Assembly (NCBI RefSeq): GCF_040363165.1
Contig: NZ_BSRG01000005.1
Location: 62,001 to 126,000 of the forward strand
From: Thermus sp. LT1-2-5
GTDB lineage: Bacteria > Deinococcota > Deinococci > Deinococcales > Thermaceae
Reading direction: 5' to 3'
Length of the DNA stretch: 64,000 nucleotides
Part shown: positions 19,023 through 29,461 of the stretch, piece after piece
How positions within the stretch are numbered: position 1 is the stretch's first letter
Layout of the letters: every line of letters starts with the position of its first letter
Program-made: the position numbers and the translations under genes
Notes under the pieces: generated by a model
The model's database searches: none
The model's input: only the letters and a program-made list of their open reading frames with translations
What the model was told of the DNA's origin: nothing

Positions 19023-19517
19023 CTAGAGGAGGATGGGACGCAACAGGGCCAAGACCTGGCGGAAGGGGAGCTCGTAGACCGAGCCCGAGGGGAGGGTGAA
19101 CTCCAAAAGGTCCTGCGTTCCGGGAAAGACCACCCGCCTCAGGGCCAAGACGCCCTGGTCGCTATCCACGTGAACCGTGACGTAGTCGGGCTCCAGGTTG
19201 GGCTCGTCCTCCGCTTCCTTGGGGGGCTCCTCCCCCACTCCTTCCTCCAGGCGGCGAAGCGCCTCCAAGAGCTCCGCCTTGGGCACCCGCACCTCTTCCT
19301 CGAGGGTGCCATCGGAAAAGACCAAAACCGCCTCTCCCCCTTCGCCATAGGCGGAAAGGCCCCAAAGGGGCTCCTTGTTTTCCTCCGGAAGCTCCACCAC
19401 CTCCAAGGTGCCATCGGCAAGGAGGCGCAAAACCGCCCCACAGGCCTCGCAGTCCAAAAGGTCCCCCGCCTCGTACCCTTCTAGCTCCAAGGTTTCCCCG
19501 CACACCGGGCAGACCAT
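19023..19517 (-). CDS. Hypothetical protein with LysW-like zinc ribbon
   Basis: 164-residue protein of unknown function. Residues 1-45 look like the lysine-biosynthesis carrier LysW: C3-x2-C6 and C23-x2-C26 around ELEGYEAGDLLDCEACGAVL, a probable zinc ribbon. LysW ends in an EDWGE carrier tail. Here an acidic region and a separate roughly 100-residue beta-rich C-terminal domain follow, ending VYELPFRQVLALLRPILL. A carrier role is therefore unlikely on sequence. It is first in the operon with rsmI and pfkA. The ATG has AGGAGGGG just upstream and a TAGAAT -10 (19535-19540). Confidence 0.8.
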   Translation of the reverse strand: MVCPVCGETLELEGYEAGDLLDCEACGAVLRLLADGTLEVVELPEENKEPLWGLSAYGEGGEAVLVFSDGTLEEEVRVPKAELLEALRRLEEGVGEEPPKEAEDEPNLEPDYVTVHVDSDQGVLALRRVVFPGTQDLLEFTLPSGSVYELPFRQVLALLRPILL

Positions 19518-19534
19518 GATCCCCTCCTAGGGCC

Positions 19535-19540
19535 ATTCTA
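19535..19540 (-). promoter_or_regulatory. -10 element of the zinc-ribbon/rsmI/pfkA operon
   Basis: Minus-strand TAGAAT, 17 bases before the ATG at 19517, leaving a short leader that contains AGGAGGGG. Confidence 0.5.
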
Positions 19541-19546
19541 CGCCGC

Positions 19547-19571
19547 AAAAAGCCCGGCCCCGAGGCCGGGC
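19547..19571 (-). terminator. Terminator of ppa
   Basis: Minus strand: GCCCGGCC, 4-base loop, GGCCGGGC, then TTTTT (stem 19552-19571, T-run 19547-19551). This is a canonical intrinsic terminator 20 bases beyond the ppa stop. Confidence 0.9.
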
Positions 19572-19590
19572 GGAAAGGCCCAGGGCCCGC

Positions 19591-20118
19591 CTACTTCCCG
19601 TAGCGGGCGATGCAGGCCCTGACCTCCTCCAAGGCAGCGGCCCGGTCGCGCCAGCCCGTGACCTTGACCCACTTGCCCTTCTTGGCCTCCAGAGCTTTGT
19701 AGGTTTCGAAGAAGTGCTGGATCTCCTGCTTCACCCCTTCGGGCACATCGGAAATGTCTTGAATATGGTCCAGCCGTTGGTCCTCCGCCACCACCCCGAT
19801 CACCTTGGCGTCCCCGCCCTTTTCGTCCTCCATGAGGAGGAGGCCCACCACCCGCACCTCCACCACCACCCCCGGAAGCAGGGGGTAGGTGGAGAGGACT
19901 AGGCCATCCAAGGGGTCCCCGTCCTCGGCCAGGGTGGAGGGGATGAAGCCGTAATCTCCAGGGTAGAACTGAGCTCCGGGCAGAACCCGGTCCAGCTTGA
20001 TCACCCCAAGCCTGGGGTCGTACTCGTACTTGTTCCCGGAGCCGCGGGGAACCTCGATGACCATGTTCACCACTTCCGGCGCCTTCTCGCCCACGGGGAG
20101 GGTCTTCAGGTTCGCCAT
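19591..20118 (-). CDS. ppa: Inorganic pyrophosphatase
   Basis: Hydrolyses pyrophosphate from biosynthetic reactions in the cytoplasm. The 175-residue soluble family I enzyme is nearly the same as the crystallised T. thermophilus protein. It shows the substrate-binding EVPRGSGNKYEYD, the metal-binding signature EDGDPLDGLVL and GGDAKVIGVVAED. A TATAAT lies 9 bases before the ATG, inside the end of the upstream GDPD gene, so it may have its own promoter as well as read-through. A strong terminator follows. Confidence 0.97.
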   Translation of the reverse strand: MANLKTLPVGEKAPEVVNMVIEVPRGSGNKYEYDPRLGVIKLDRVLPGAQFYPGDYGFIPSTLAEDGDPLDGLVLSTYPLLPGVVVEVRVVGLLLMEDEKGGDAKVIGVVAEDQRLDHIQDISDVPEGVKQEIQHFFETYKALEAKKGKWVKVTGWRDRAAALEEVRACIARYGK

Positions 20119-20127
20119 AGCCCCCCC

Positions 20128-20133
20128 ATTATA
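20128..20133 (-). promoter_or_regulatory. -10 element of ppa
   Basis: Minus-strand consensus TATAAT, 9 bases before the ppa ATG. It contains the TAA stop of the upstream gene. Confidence 0.6.
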
Positions 20134-20758
20134 CGAGGGCTTCGGGGAAGTCCCCCACCAGGGCGTCCACCCCCCAGGCGGCCAAGGCCTGGGCCTGGGA
20201 ACGGGCGTTCACCGTCCAGGCCAGGAGGCGGTAGCGCCCCTTGAGGGTCCGCACCCGTTCCTCCGTGAGGAGAGAGGCCTCGGGATGGAGCCACTCCACC
20301 CCTAGGCAAGGGGCCAGGGCCTCCGCCTCCTCCCGCTCGTAGAGGAAGCCCAAGGGACCTACCCCTAGGCGCCTTAAGCGCACCAGGGCAAAGGGGTCAA
20401 AGGAGCTTACCCAAAGCCTCCTTGTGGGGTAGCGGGCGAGAAGGCGGGCCAAGGCCTCCTCCCGGCCGTCGGTATCGGGGGGAAGGCTTTTTAACTCCAC
20501 GTTGATCCAAGCCCCAGGAAAGCTTTCCAAAACCTCCTCCAAGGTAGGTACGTAGGCGGGCAGCTCCCGCCGGGTAAGCCCCGCCAAGGGCACCCCCTCC
20601 AGGGTGAAATCGTGGTGGACCACCAAGACCCCGTCTTGGGTGAGGTGCACGTCCAGCTCAAACCCGTCCAGCCCCGCCTCCAAAGCTTTCCTGAAGGACT
20701 CCAAGGTATTCTCCCGCGCCCGGTGGGGGGCGCCGCGGTGGCCTAAGCGCAAGGGCAC
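20129..20758 (-). CDS. Glycerophosphodiester phosphodiesterase family protein
   Basis: Probably cleaves glycerophosphodiesters to glycerol 3-phosphate and an alcohol. 209 residues with GDPD signatures: LGHRGAPHRARENTLESF with the catalytic His-Arg, then GFELDVHLTQDGVLVVHHD with the metal-binding Glu/Asp and second His. No signal peptide, so cytoplasmic. The frame is open far upstream, but GTG 20758 is chosen because TATACT lies exactly 6 bases before it. An ATG at 20782 in the same frame would overlap that promoter. Confidence 0.88.
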   Translation of the reverse strand: MPLRLGHRGAPHRARENTLESFRKALEAGLDGFELDVHLTQDGVLVVHHDFTLEGVPLAGLTRRELPAYVPTLEEVLESFPGAWINVELKSLPPDTDGREEALARLLARYPTRRLWVSSFDPFALVRLRRLGVGPLGFLYEREEAEALAPCLGVEWLHPEASLLTEERVRTLKGRYRLLAWTVNARSQAQALAAWGVDALVGDFPEALV

Positions 20759-20764
20759 GGGGGA

Positions 20765-20770
20765 AGTATA
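20765..20770 (-). promoter_or_regulatory. Leaderless -10 of the GDPD gene
   Basis: Minus-strand TATACT, 6 bases before GTG 20758. It shares bases 20769-20770 with the opposing -10. Confidence 0.6.
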
Positions 20771-20774
20771 CAAT
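20769..20774 (+). promoter_or_regulatory. Leaderless -10 of the gene at 20781
   Basis: TACAAT ends 6 bases before the ATG at 20781. It overlaps the divergent GDPD -10 by two bases. Confidence 0.6.
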
Positions 20775-20780
20775 GGGGCC

Positions 20781-21416
20781 ATGGGCAAGTATGAAGACGC
20801 CTTTTCCCGGCTGGGGGAGGAAGCCCTGGCCCGCCTCGAGGGGCCGGGTGGTTTTCTAGCCGTGACCGAGGCGCACCTGGTCTTTGTGGACGAGGAAGGG
20901 GTCAAGCGCCTGGAGCTCGCCCGCATTCGCCGCGTGGGCCGGGGGGAGGGGGGAGTCCTCCTGGTCCAGGGGGAGGGGAGCTCTTTGGAAATCCCCCTGA
21001 AGGCCTTTTCCCTCGAGGAGCTCAAAGCCTTCTTAGAGGGGCTAAAGCCCCACGTGGCGCGGGCCCGCAAGGCTACCAGCACCCCGCCCCCGGCACCGCC
21101 CAAACCCCTCGAGCCCAGCAGCCCTCCAGAGCCCCCGAAGCCCCCCCTTTGGGAAGAGGAAGCGCCCCCAAAGCGGGCCTCGGTGGAACTCGCCCCGGAA
21201 CCGGAACCATCCCGCGAAGCCCCACTTCCTGAACCCCTAAAGCGGCGAAACCCTTTGGCCCTGCCCCTTCGGGCCCTCGCCCTCCTCACCCTGGGCTACA
21301 CCGTGGCCTTCGTGGCCCTGAACCCGGGGGCCGACCCCTGGGCCTTAGCCGGGGTGGCGCTCGGGGGGCTCGGCCTCGCCTTGACGGAGTGGGCCTTGGC
21401 TACCTCCTTGCGGTAG
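20781..21416 (+). CDS. Hypothetical protein: PH-like N-domain, proline-rich linker, two membrane helices
   Basis: Not recognised as a named family. Of its 211 residues, the first 95 are beta-rich and resemble a bacterial PH-like domain (FLAVTEAHLVFVDEEGVKRLELARIRRV). A long Pro/Glu-rich linker (about 100-155) and two hydrophobic helices (about 163-180 and 187-205) at the C-terminus follow. It precedes comEA and comEC and its last 28 bases overlap comEA, so it may be co-transcribed with the DNA-uptake genes. A role in competence is only suggested by position. Confidence 0.75.
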   Translation: MGKYEDAFSRLGEEALARLEGPGGFLAVTEAHLVFVDEEGVKRLELARIRRVGRGEGGVLLVQGEGSSLEIPLKAFSLEELKAFLEGLKPHVARARKATSTPPPAPPKPLEPSSPPEPPKPPLWEEEAPPKRASVELAPEPEPSREAPLPEPLKRRNPLALPLRALALLTLGYTVAFVALNPGADPWALAGVALGGLGLALTEWALATSLR

Positions 21417-21697
21417 CCCTCCTGGCCCTCCTCGCCCTCTGGCCCAAGGTGGCGCCCCGGCCAGGACCCGTGCGGGTGGAGGTCTATCGCCAGGCGGCCT
21501 TCCAGCCCCCATTGATCGAGCCCATCAGCCTAAACCAGGCCAGCCTGGAGGAGCTGGAGGCCCTCCCCGGGGTGGGCCCGGTCTTGGCCCGGCGCATCCT
21601 GGAGGGAAGGCCCTATGGCCGGGTGGAAGACCTCCTTAGGGTGAAGGGCATTGGCCCCGCCACCCTGGAGCGCCTCAGGCCCTATGTCCGCCCTTAG
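21389..21697 (+). CDS. comEA: Competence protein ComEA, helix-hairpin-helix DNA-binding
   Basis: DNA receptor for natural transformation. It has 102 residues: an N-terminal membrane anchor (about 3-17), a short linker and a tandem helix-hairpin-helix (about 45-102) with LNQASLEELEALPGVGPVLARRIL and VKGIGPATLERLRPYV. The GTG at 21389 is used, overlapping the previous gene by 28 bases. It overlaps comEC by 14 bases. Thermus are highly transformable, which fits. Confidence 0.9.
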   Translation: MGLGYLLAVALLALLALWPKVAPRPGPVRVEVYRQAAFQPPLIEPISLNQASLEELEALPGVGPVLARRILEGRPYGRVEDLLRVKGIGPATLERLRPYVRP

Positions 21698-23714
21698 AAG
21701 TTTGGGCCTGGGGCTTGGCGTAGGAGGCGCCTTGGGTGCCTTGGGACTCCTTTACCCTTGGGCTCTCCTCCTCGCCCTTCCCTTCCTTCCCCGCTTCCGC
21801 CTGCCCCTTTTGGCAGGGCTCGTCCTGGTCCTCCTGCGGGGGCTCCTCTTTCCCCTTCCCGAACCTCCCTACGGCCAAAGGCTGGAGGGTACCTTCGCTG
21901 TGCGGGGGGGCTTCGCCCAGATCCAAGGGCACCGCCTGTACCTCCACCACTACCCGCCCCTCCCCGACGGGGTCTACCGCCTCCGTGGCTACATCGCCCC
22001 GCCCGAGGGGAAGCGGAACCCAGGCGGGTTCGACCAGGCCACCTGGCTCCGCTCCTTAGAGGTGTTGGGGGTGTTCCACGTGGAACGGCAGGAAGCTCTT
22101 TCCCCCCTGCCAGACCCCCGCGCCGGGTGGCGCCAACGGCTCGTTGCCGGCCTTTCCCCTCCCGTGGCGGAGCTTCTGGAGGGGGTGGTTCTAGGGGAGA
22201 AGAGGGGCCTCGAGGAGGCCTACGCCTGGTTCCAGCGGGCGGGCCTCGCTCACCTCCTGGCCCTTTCCGGGCTCCACGTAGGCTTCCTGGTAGGGGCGTT
22301 CCTCCTCCTCCCCTTGGGGCGGTGGCGCTACCTCCTCGCCCTTCTCCTCCTTCCCTTCTACCTTTGGCTCGCCGGCCCTAGCCCCTCCCTGGTGCGGGCC
22401 AGCCTCATGGCGGGGCTCTCCCTTCTGGGGCTTTTCCTAGGCCTGGGGGCTGCCGGGGTGCTCCAGGCTTTGGGCCTCGCCCTATTCTTCCAGCTCCTCC
22501 TCACCCCCCACGCCCTCCTGAGCCTCGGGCTTCAACTGTCCTACCTGGCGGTCCTGGGCCTGGCCCTGGTCCTCCCCGCCCTCGCAAGGCCCCAGGGCCT
22601 TTCTGGGTATCTCCTTCACACCCTCGCCGCTACCCTGGCGGCGCAGATCTTCCTGGTGCCCCTACTCCTCCACGCCTTCGGCTTCATGCCCCTCCTTTCT
22701 CCCCTCACCAACCTCTTGGCCTTGCCCCTGGTGGCCCTCCTGGTGCCCCTAGGCTTCCTCAAGCTCTTCCTAGGCGGCCTTCTCGCCCCACCGGCGGAGG
22801 TGCTAGGAAGCGCCCTCCTCACCCTAGCCCAGGCCGCGGGGGCGGGGCCTCTTCTACGGTGGGGGGAGATCGCCCCCTGGGGCTTTGGGCTTTACTACCT
22901 GGGCCTTCTCCCTCTCCTCCTCGCCCTCCACCGGAAGCTCCCCTGGCGTCGGGCCCTCTTCCTCACCTCCCTTCCCGTACTGGTTAGCCTCCTTGCCGCC
23001 TGGCCCAAGCCCCTGGACCTGTACCTCCTGGACGTGGGCCAGGGGGACGCCCTCCTCGCCCGCATGGGCGGGGCCGAGGTCCTGGTGGACGGCGGTCGGC
23101 CCGAGCAAGCGGAAACCCTCCTCCGGGCCCTCCGCGCCCTGGGAGTGGAAGCCCTGGAGGTCCTGGTGGCCACCCACCCCGACGCCGACCACGTGGGAAG
23201 CCTTCCCCAGGTGGTGGCCGAGCTGCCCGTGGGCCTTGCCCTCCTTTCCCCCGCTTTCCCCCAGGACCACCCCCTGGTGCGGGCCCTAAGGGAAAAGGGT
23301 ATACCCACCCTTTACCCGGGTGCGGGAAGCCGCTTCCGGGTGGGGAAGGGGGAGGTAGCGGTGCTTTGGCCGGCCCGCCTGAGCGGGGAGGAAAACCAAG
23401 ACGGCCTCGCCCTCCTTCTGGACTACGGCCTCGGCAAGGCCCTCCTTCTCGCCGACCTCCCTGCGGCGGTGGAAGCGGAGCTGGAGGTGGGCCCCGTGGA
23501 GGTCCTCAAGGTAAGCCACCACGGCGCCCGCACCAGCACCTCGGAAGCCCTCCTCGCCAAGGCCAGGCCCCAGGTGGCCCTCATCGGGGTGGGTAAAAAC
23601 CCCTACGGCCACCCCCACTCCGAGGTGCTGGAGCGCCTGGGAGCTTGGGGGGTCCAGGTCCTGCGCACCGATCAGCACGGGGCCATCCGGGTCCTCTTCG
23701 GCTACGCCTGGTAG
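21684..23714 (+). CDS. comEC: ComEC/Rec2 DNA-uptake channel
   Basis: Inner-membrane channel for single-stranded DNA in transformation. It has 676 residues: an N-terminal DUF4131/OB-like region (about 1-150), the multi-helix competence domain (about 160-440, including GLAHLLALSGLHVGF) and a C-terminal metallo-beta-lactamase-like domain (about 450-676) with LDVGQGDALL, ATHPDADHVG and LKVSHHGARTSTS. ATG 21684 is chosen over the in-frame GTG/ATG upstream because the hydrophobic N-terminus starts there. A parS-like palindrome lies inside it at 22072-22087. Its 3' end overlaps parB by 13 bases. Confidence 0.93.
   Translation: MSALRSLGLGLGVGGALGALGLLYPWALLLALPFLPRFRLPLLAGLVLVLLRGLLFPLPEPPYGQRLEGTFAVRGGFAQIQGHRLYLHHYPPLPDGVYRLRGYIAPPEGKRNPGGFDQATWLRSLEVLGVFHVERQEALSPLPDPRAGWRQRLVAGLSPPVAELLEGVVLGEKRGLEEAYAWFQRAGLAHLLALSGLHVGFLVGAFLLLPLGRWRYLLALLLLPFYLWLAGPSPSLVRASLMAGLSLLGLFLGLGAAGVLQALGLALFFQLLLTPHALLSLGLQLSYLAVLGLALVLPALARPQGLSGYLLHTLAATLAAQIFLVPLLLHAFGFMPLLSPLTNLLALPLVALLVPLGFLKLFLGGLLAPPAEVLGSALLTLAQAAGAGPLLRWGEIAPWGFGLYYLGLLPLLLALHRKLPWRRALFLTSLPVLVSLLAAWPKPLDLYLLDVGQGDALLARMGGAEVLVDGGRPEQAETLLRALRALGVEALEVLVATHPDADHVGSLPQVVAELPVGLALLSPAFPQDHPLVRALREKGIPTLYPGAGSRFRVGKGEVAVLWPARLSGEENQDGLALLLDYGLGKALLLADLPAAVEAELEVGPVEVLKVSHHGARTSTSEALLAKARPQVALIGVGKNPYGHPHSEVLERLGAWGVQVLRTDQHGAIRVLFGYAW
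22072..22087 (+). promoter_or_regulatory. parS-like ParB-binding site inside comEC
   Basis: TGTTCCACGTGGAACG: its inner 14 bases are a perfect palindrome. It differs from the widespread parS consensus TGTTTCACGTGAAACA at three positions. It lies 1.6 kb from parB. Confidence 0.6.
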
Positions 23715-24491
23715 CCCAGGCGCTCCAAGAGGAGGGCCAGCTCCTCCTCCGAGCGGAAGTGGATCACCACCTTTCCCCTCTTCTCCCCCACCACCCGCAC
23801 CGGCAGGCCCAGGTGCCGGGAAAGCTCCAGGGCCAAAGGGGAAGGCTCTACCTTTTTCCGTTCCCGGAAAAGGCGCTCCCTTAGCGCCTCCGCCTGGCGC
23901 ACGGAAAGGCCTTTTTCCAGGATTTCCTTAAGTCCCCAAAGCCGATCCTCGGGCTCCAGCATCAACAGGGCCCGGGCGTGGCCGGCCGTGATCTTCCCCT
24001 CCTCCAAGGCCGCCAAGACCTCCTCGGGAAGCTGCAAGAGGCGTAAGGCGTTGGCCACGGTGGGCCGGGCCTTGCCCACCTTTTTCGCCACCTCCTCCTG
24101 GGTGAGGCCCATCTGCACCAGGGCCTGGTAACCCCGGGCCTCCTCCACGGGGGAGAGGTCTTCCCGCTGTAGGTTTTCCACTAGGGCGAGCTCCAGGGCT
24201 TCCTGGTCCGTGAGATCCCGCACAAGAGCGGGCACCTCCTCAAGCCCCGCCAATAGGGCCGCCCTATAGCGCCTTTCCCCGGCCACCAGCTCGTACCCGT
24301 CCCCCTTGGGCCGCACTAAGAGGGGCTGGAGAAGGCCCTTTTCCCGGATGGAGGCGGCCAGCTCCCGCAGACTTTCCTCAGTGAAACGGCGCCTCGGCTG
24401 GTTGGGGTTAGGGCGGATGGCGGCGAGGGGCAGACGCACCGCCCCCCCGGGGGACTTGGGCAAGAGGGCCTCGAGGCCCTTCCCTAAGCCG

Positions 24492-24508
<17 letters not shown>
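23702..24508 (-). CDS. parB: Chromosome-partitioning protein ParB (Spo0J)
   Basis: CTP-dependent clamp that loads at parS and helps segregate the origin. 268 residues: N-terminal ParB/CTPase domain with [19 protein letters not shown] and the [13 protein letters not shown] box, a helix-turn-helix DNA-binding region ([27 protein letters not shown]) and a C-terminal dimer domain. It overlaps parA by 17 bases. Three parS-like sites lie within 5 kb. Confidence 0.96.
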
Positions 24509-27782
<3,274 letters not shown>

Positions 27783-27813
27783 CCTGTCCTCCACTTTAGC
27801 CCAGGGCCTGGCG

Positions 27814-27819
27814 TAGAAT
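27814..27819 (+). promoter_or_regulatory. Possible dnaA -10
   Basis: TAGAAT, 27 bases before the dnaA TTG start, with a weak -35. The 64-base gap is shared with divergent mnmG. Confidence 0.4.
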
Positions 27820-27846
27820 GTTCCTCCGGAACGCTGGGGGGTAGCC

Positions 27847-29160
27847 TTGACCCACGAGGCCGTTTGGCAACACGTCCTGGAGCACATCCGCCGCAACATC
27901 ACCGAGGTGGAGTACCACACCTGGTTTGAGCGGATCCGCCCCTTGGGCATCCGGGACGGGGTCTTGGAGCTGGCCGTGCCTACCTCCTTCGCCCTGGACT
28001 GGATCCGCCGCCACTACGCCGAGCTCATCCAAGAGGGCCTCAGCCTCCTGGGCGCCCAGGCCCCGCGGTTCGAGCTCAAGGTGGTGCCGGGGAACCCAGT
28101 GCAGGAGGACATCTTCCAGGCCGCCCCCTCCCCCGAGCCCGTCCAACCCAAGCTCAACCCCAAGTACACCTTCGAGAACTTCGTGGTGGGGCCCAACAAC
28201 TCCATGGCCCACGCCGCGGCGGTGGCAGTGGCCGAGTCCCCGGGACGGGCCTATAACCCCCTCTTCATCTACGGGGGGGTGGGCCTGGGCAAGACCCACC
28301 TGATGCACGCCGTGGGCCATTCCGTGGCCAAGCGCTTCCCCCACCTGAAGATCGAATACGTCTCCACGGAAACCTTCACCAACGAGCTCATCAACGCCAT
28401 CCGCGAGGACCGGATGACGGAGTTCCGCGAGCGCTACCGCTCCGTGGACCTCCTCCTGGTGGACGATATCCAGTTCATCGCCGGAAAGGAGCGCACCCAG
28501 GAGGAGTTCTTCCACACCTTTAACGCCCTCTACGAGGCCCACAAGCAGATCATCCTCTCCTCCGACCGCCCCCCCAAGGACATCCTCACCCTCGAGGCCC
28601 GCCTGCGGAGCCGCTTTGAGTGGGGCCTCATCACCGACATCCAACCCCCGGACTTGGAAACCCGCATCGCCATCCTGAAGATGAACGCCGAGCAGCGGGG
28701 CCTACGGGTGAGCGAGGAGGTCTTGGAGTACATCGCCCGCCAGGTAACCTCCAACATCCGGGAACTGGAAGGGGCCCTCATGCGGGCCATCGCCTACGCC
28801 TCGCTAAACGGGGTGGAGCTCACCCGGGCCGTGGCCGCCAAGGCCCTTTCCGACATCTTCGCCCCCCGAGAGGTGGAGGTGGACCCCCAGGAGATCGTGC
28901 GCAAGGTGGCGGAGCACTTTGCCCTTCGCCCCGAGGACCTGGTGGGGGGCGGGCGGCGGAAGGAAGTGGTGCTCCCGCGGCAGATCGCCATGTTTTTGGT
29001 GCGGGAGCTCACCCGCGCCTCCTTGCCCGAAATCGGCCAGCTCTTCGGCGGACGCGACCACACCACGGTGCTCTACGCCATCCAGAAGATCCAAGAGCTA
29101 GCGGAAAGCGACCGGGAGGTGCAAAGCCTCCTCCGCCGCCTCAAGGAGGTCCTGGTATGA
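27847..29160 (+). CDS. dnaA: Chromosomal replication initiator DnaA
   Basis: ATP-dependent initiator that binds DnaA boxes and opens oriC. 437 residues (436 in T. thermophilus). Domain I (about 1-85) is followed by a short linker and the AAA+ domain III with Walker [14 protein letters not shown] and Walker [22 protein letters not shown]. Domain IV follows, with the DnaA-box recognition [14 protein letters not shown]. It starts with TTG at 27847 after a GGGGGG stretch, and the start matches the Thermus N-terminus ([14 protein letters not shown]). oriC follows immediately. Confidence 0.97.
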   Translation: MTHEAVWQHVLEHIRRNITEVEYHTWFERIRPLGIRDGVLELAVPTSFALDWIRRHYAELIQEGLSLLGAQAPRFELKVVPGNPVQEDIFQAAPSPEPVQPKLNPKYTFENFVVGPNNSMAHAAAVAVAESPGRAYNPLFIYGGVGLGKTHLMHAVGHSVAKRFPHLKIEYVSTETFTNELINAIREDRMTEFRERYRSVDLLLVDDIQFIAGKERTQEEFFHTFNALYEAHKQIILSSDRPPKDILTLEARLRSRFEWGLITDIQPPDLETRIAILKMNAEQRGLRVSEEVLEYIARQVTSNIRELEGALMRAIAYASLNGVELTRAVAAKALSDIFAPREVEVDPQEIVRKVAEHFALRPEDLVGGGRRKEVVLPRQIAMFLVRELTRASLPEIGQLFGGRDHTTVLYAIQKIQELAESDREVQSLLRRLKEVLV

Positions 29161-29461
29161 CCCCTGTGGATAACCTGTGGATAACCCTGTGGATAACCGG
29201 GCTTTTCCTGTGGATAACCCTGTGGACAAGTTGTGGAAAACTCGGGCGCTCCCAGAGCCTGTGGATAACTCGCCAGTTATCCACACCTTATCCACAGGCC
29301 AAGGCCACTTATCCACAGGAGTTATCCACAGGCACTTTGCCGTCCAGGACGGCACTTTTGCCCCCTTTTCCACATATCCACAGGCCCTACTACTACGACT
29401 ACGATCTTTTTAAATCTTTAAAGAACAAAGTCATAGTAGCAGTTAAGAGGAGGAACCGGTA
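29161..29461 (+). other. Chromosomal origin oriC (13 DnaA boxes, DnaA-trio, AT-rich unwinding region)
   Basis: Intergenic region between dnaA and dnaN. Seven boxes in TGTGGATAA orientation: 29165, 29176, 29188, 29209, 29221 (TGTGGACAA), 29232 (TGTGGAAAA), 29260. Six in TTATCCACA orientation: 29277, 29288, 29309, 29322, 29366 (TTTTCCACA), 29374 (ATATCCACA). The last box is followed by GGCC, a CTA/CGA triplet run (29387-29404) and an AT-rich stretch to about 29440, the probable melting site. From memory, the T. thermophilus oriC also has 13 boxes. Confidence 0.95.
29374..29405 (+). promoter_or_regulatory. DnaA-box / GC cluster / DnaA-trio unwinding element
   Basis: ATATCCACA (29374-29382), GGCC, then CTA-CTA-CTA-CGA-CTA-CGA (29387-29404). 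The complement reads 3'-GAT repeats, matching the bacterial DnaA-trio rule, next to the AT-rich region. Confidence 0.75.

Noticed and set aside
29161-29340. Tandem repeat or CRISPR-like array
   Set aside because: The repeated unit is the 9-base DnaA box with irregular spacing and an orientation switch, in the dnaA-dnaN gap. It is oriC.
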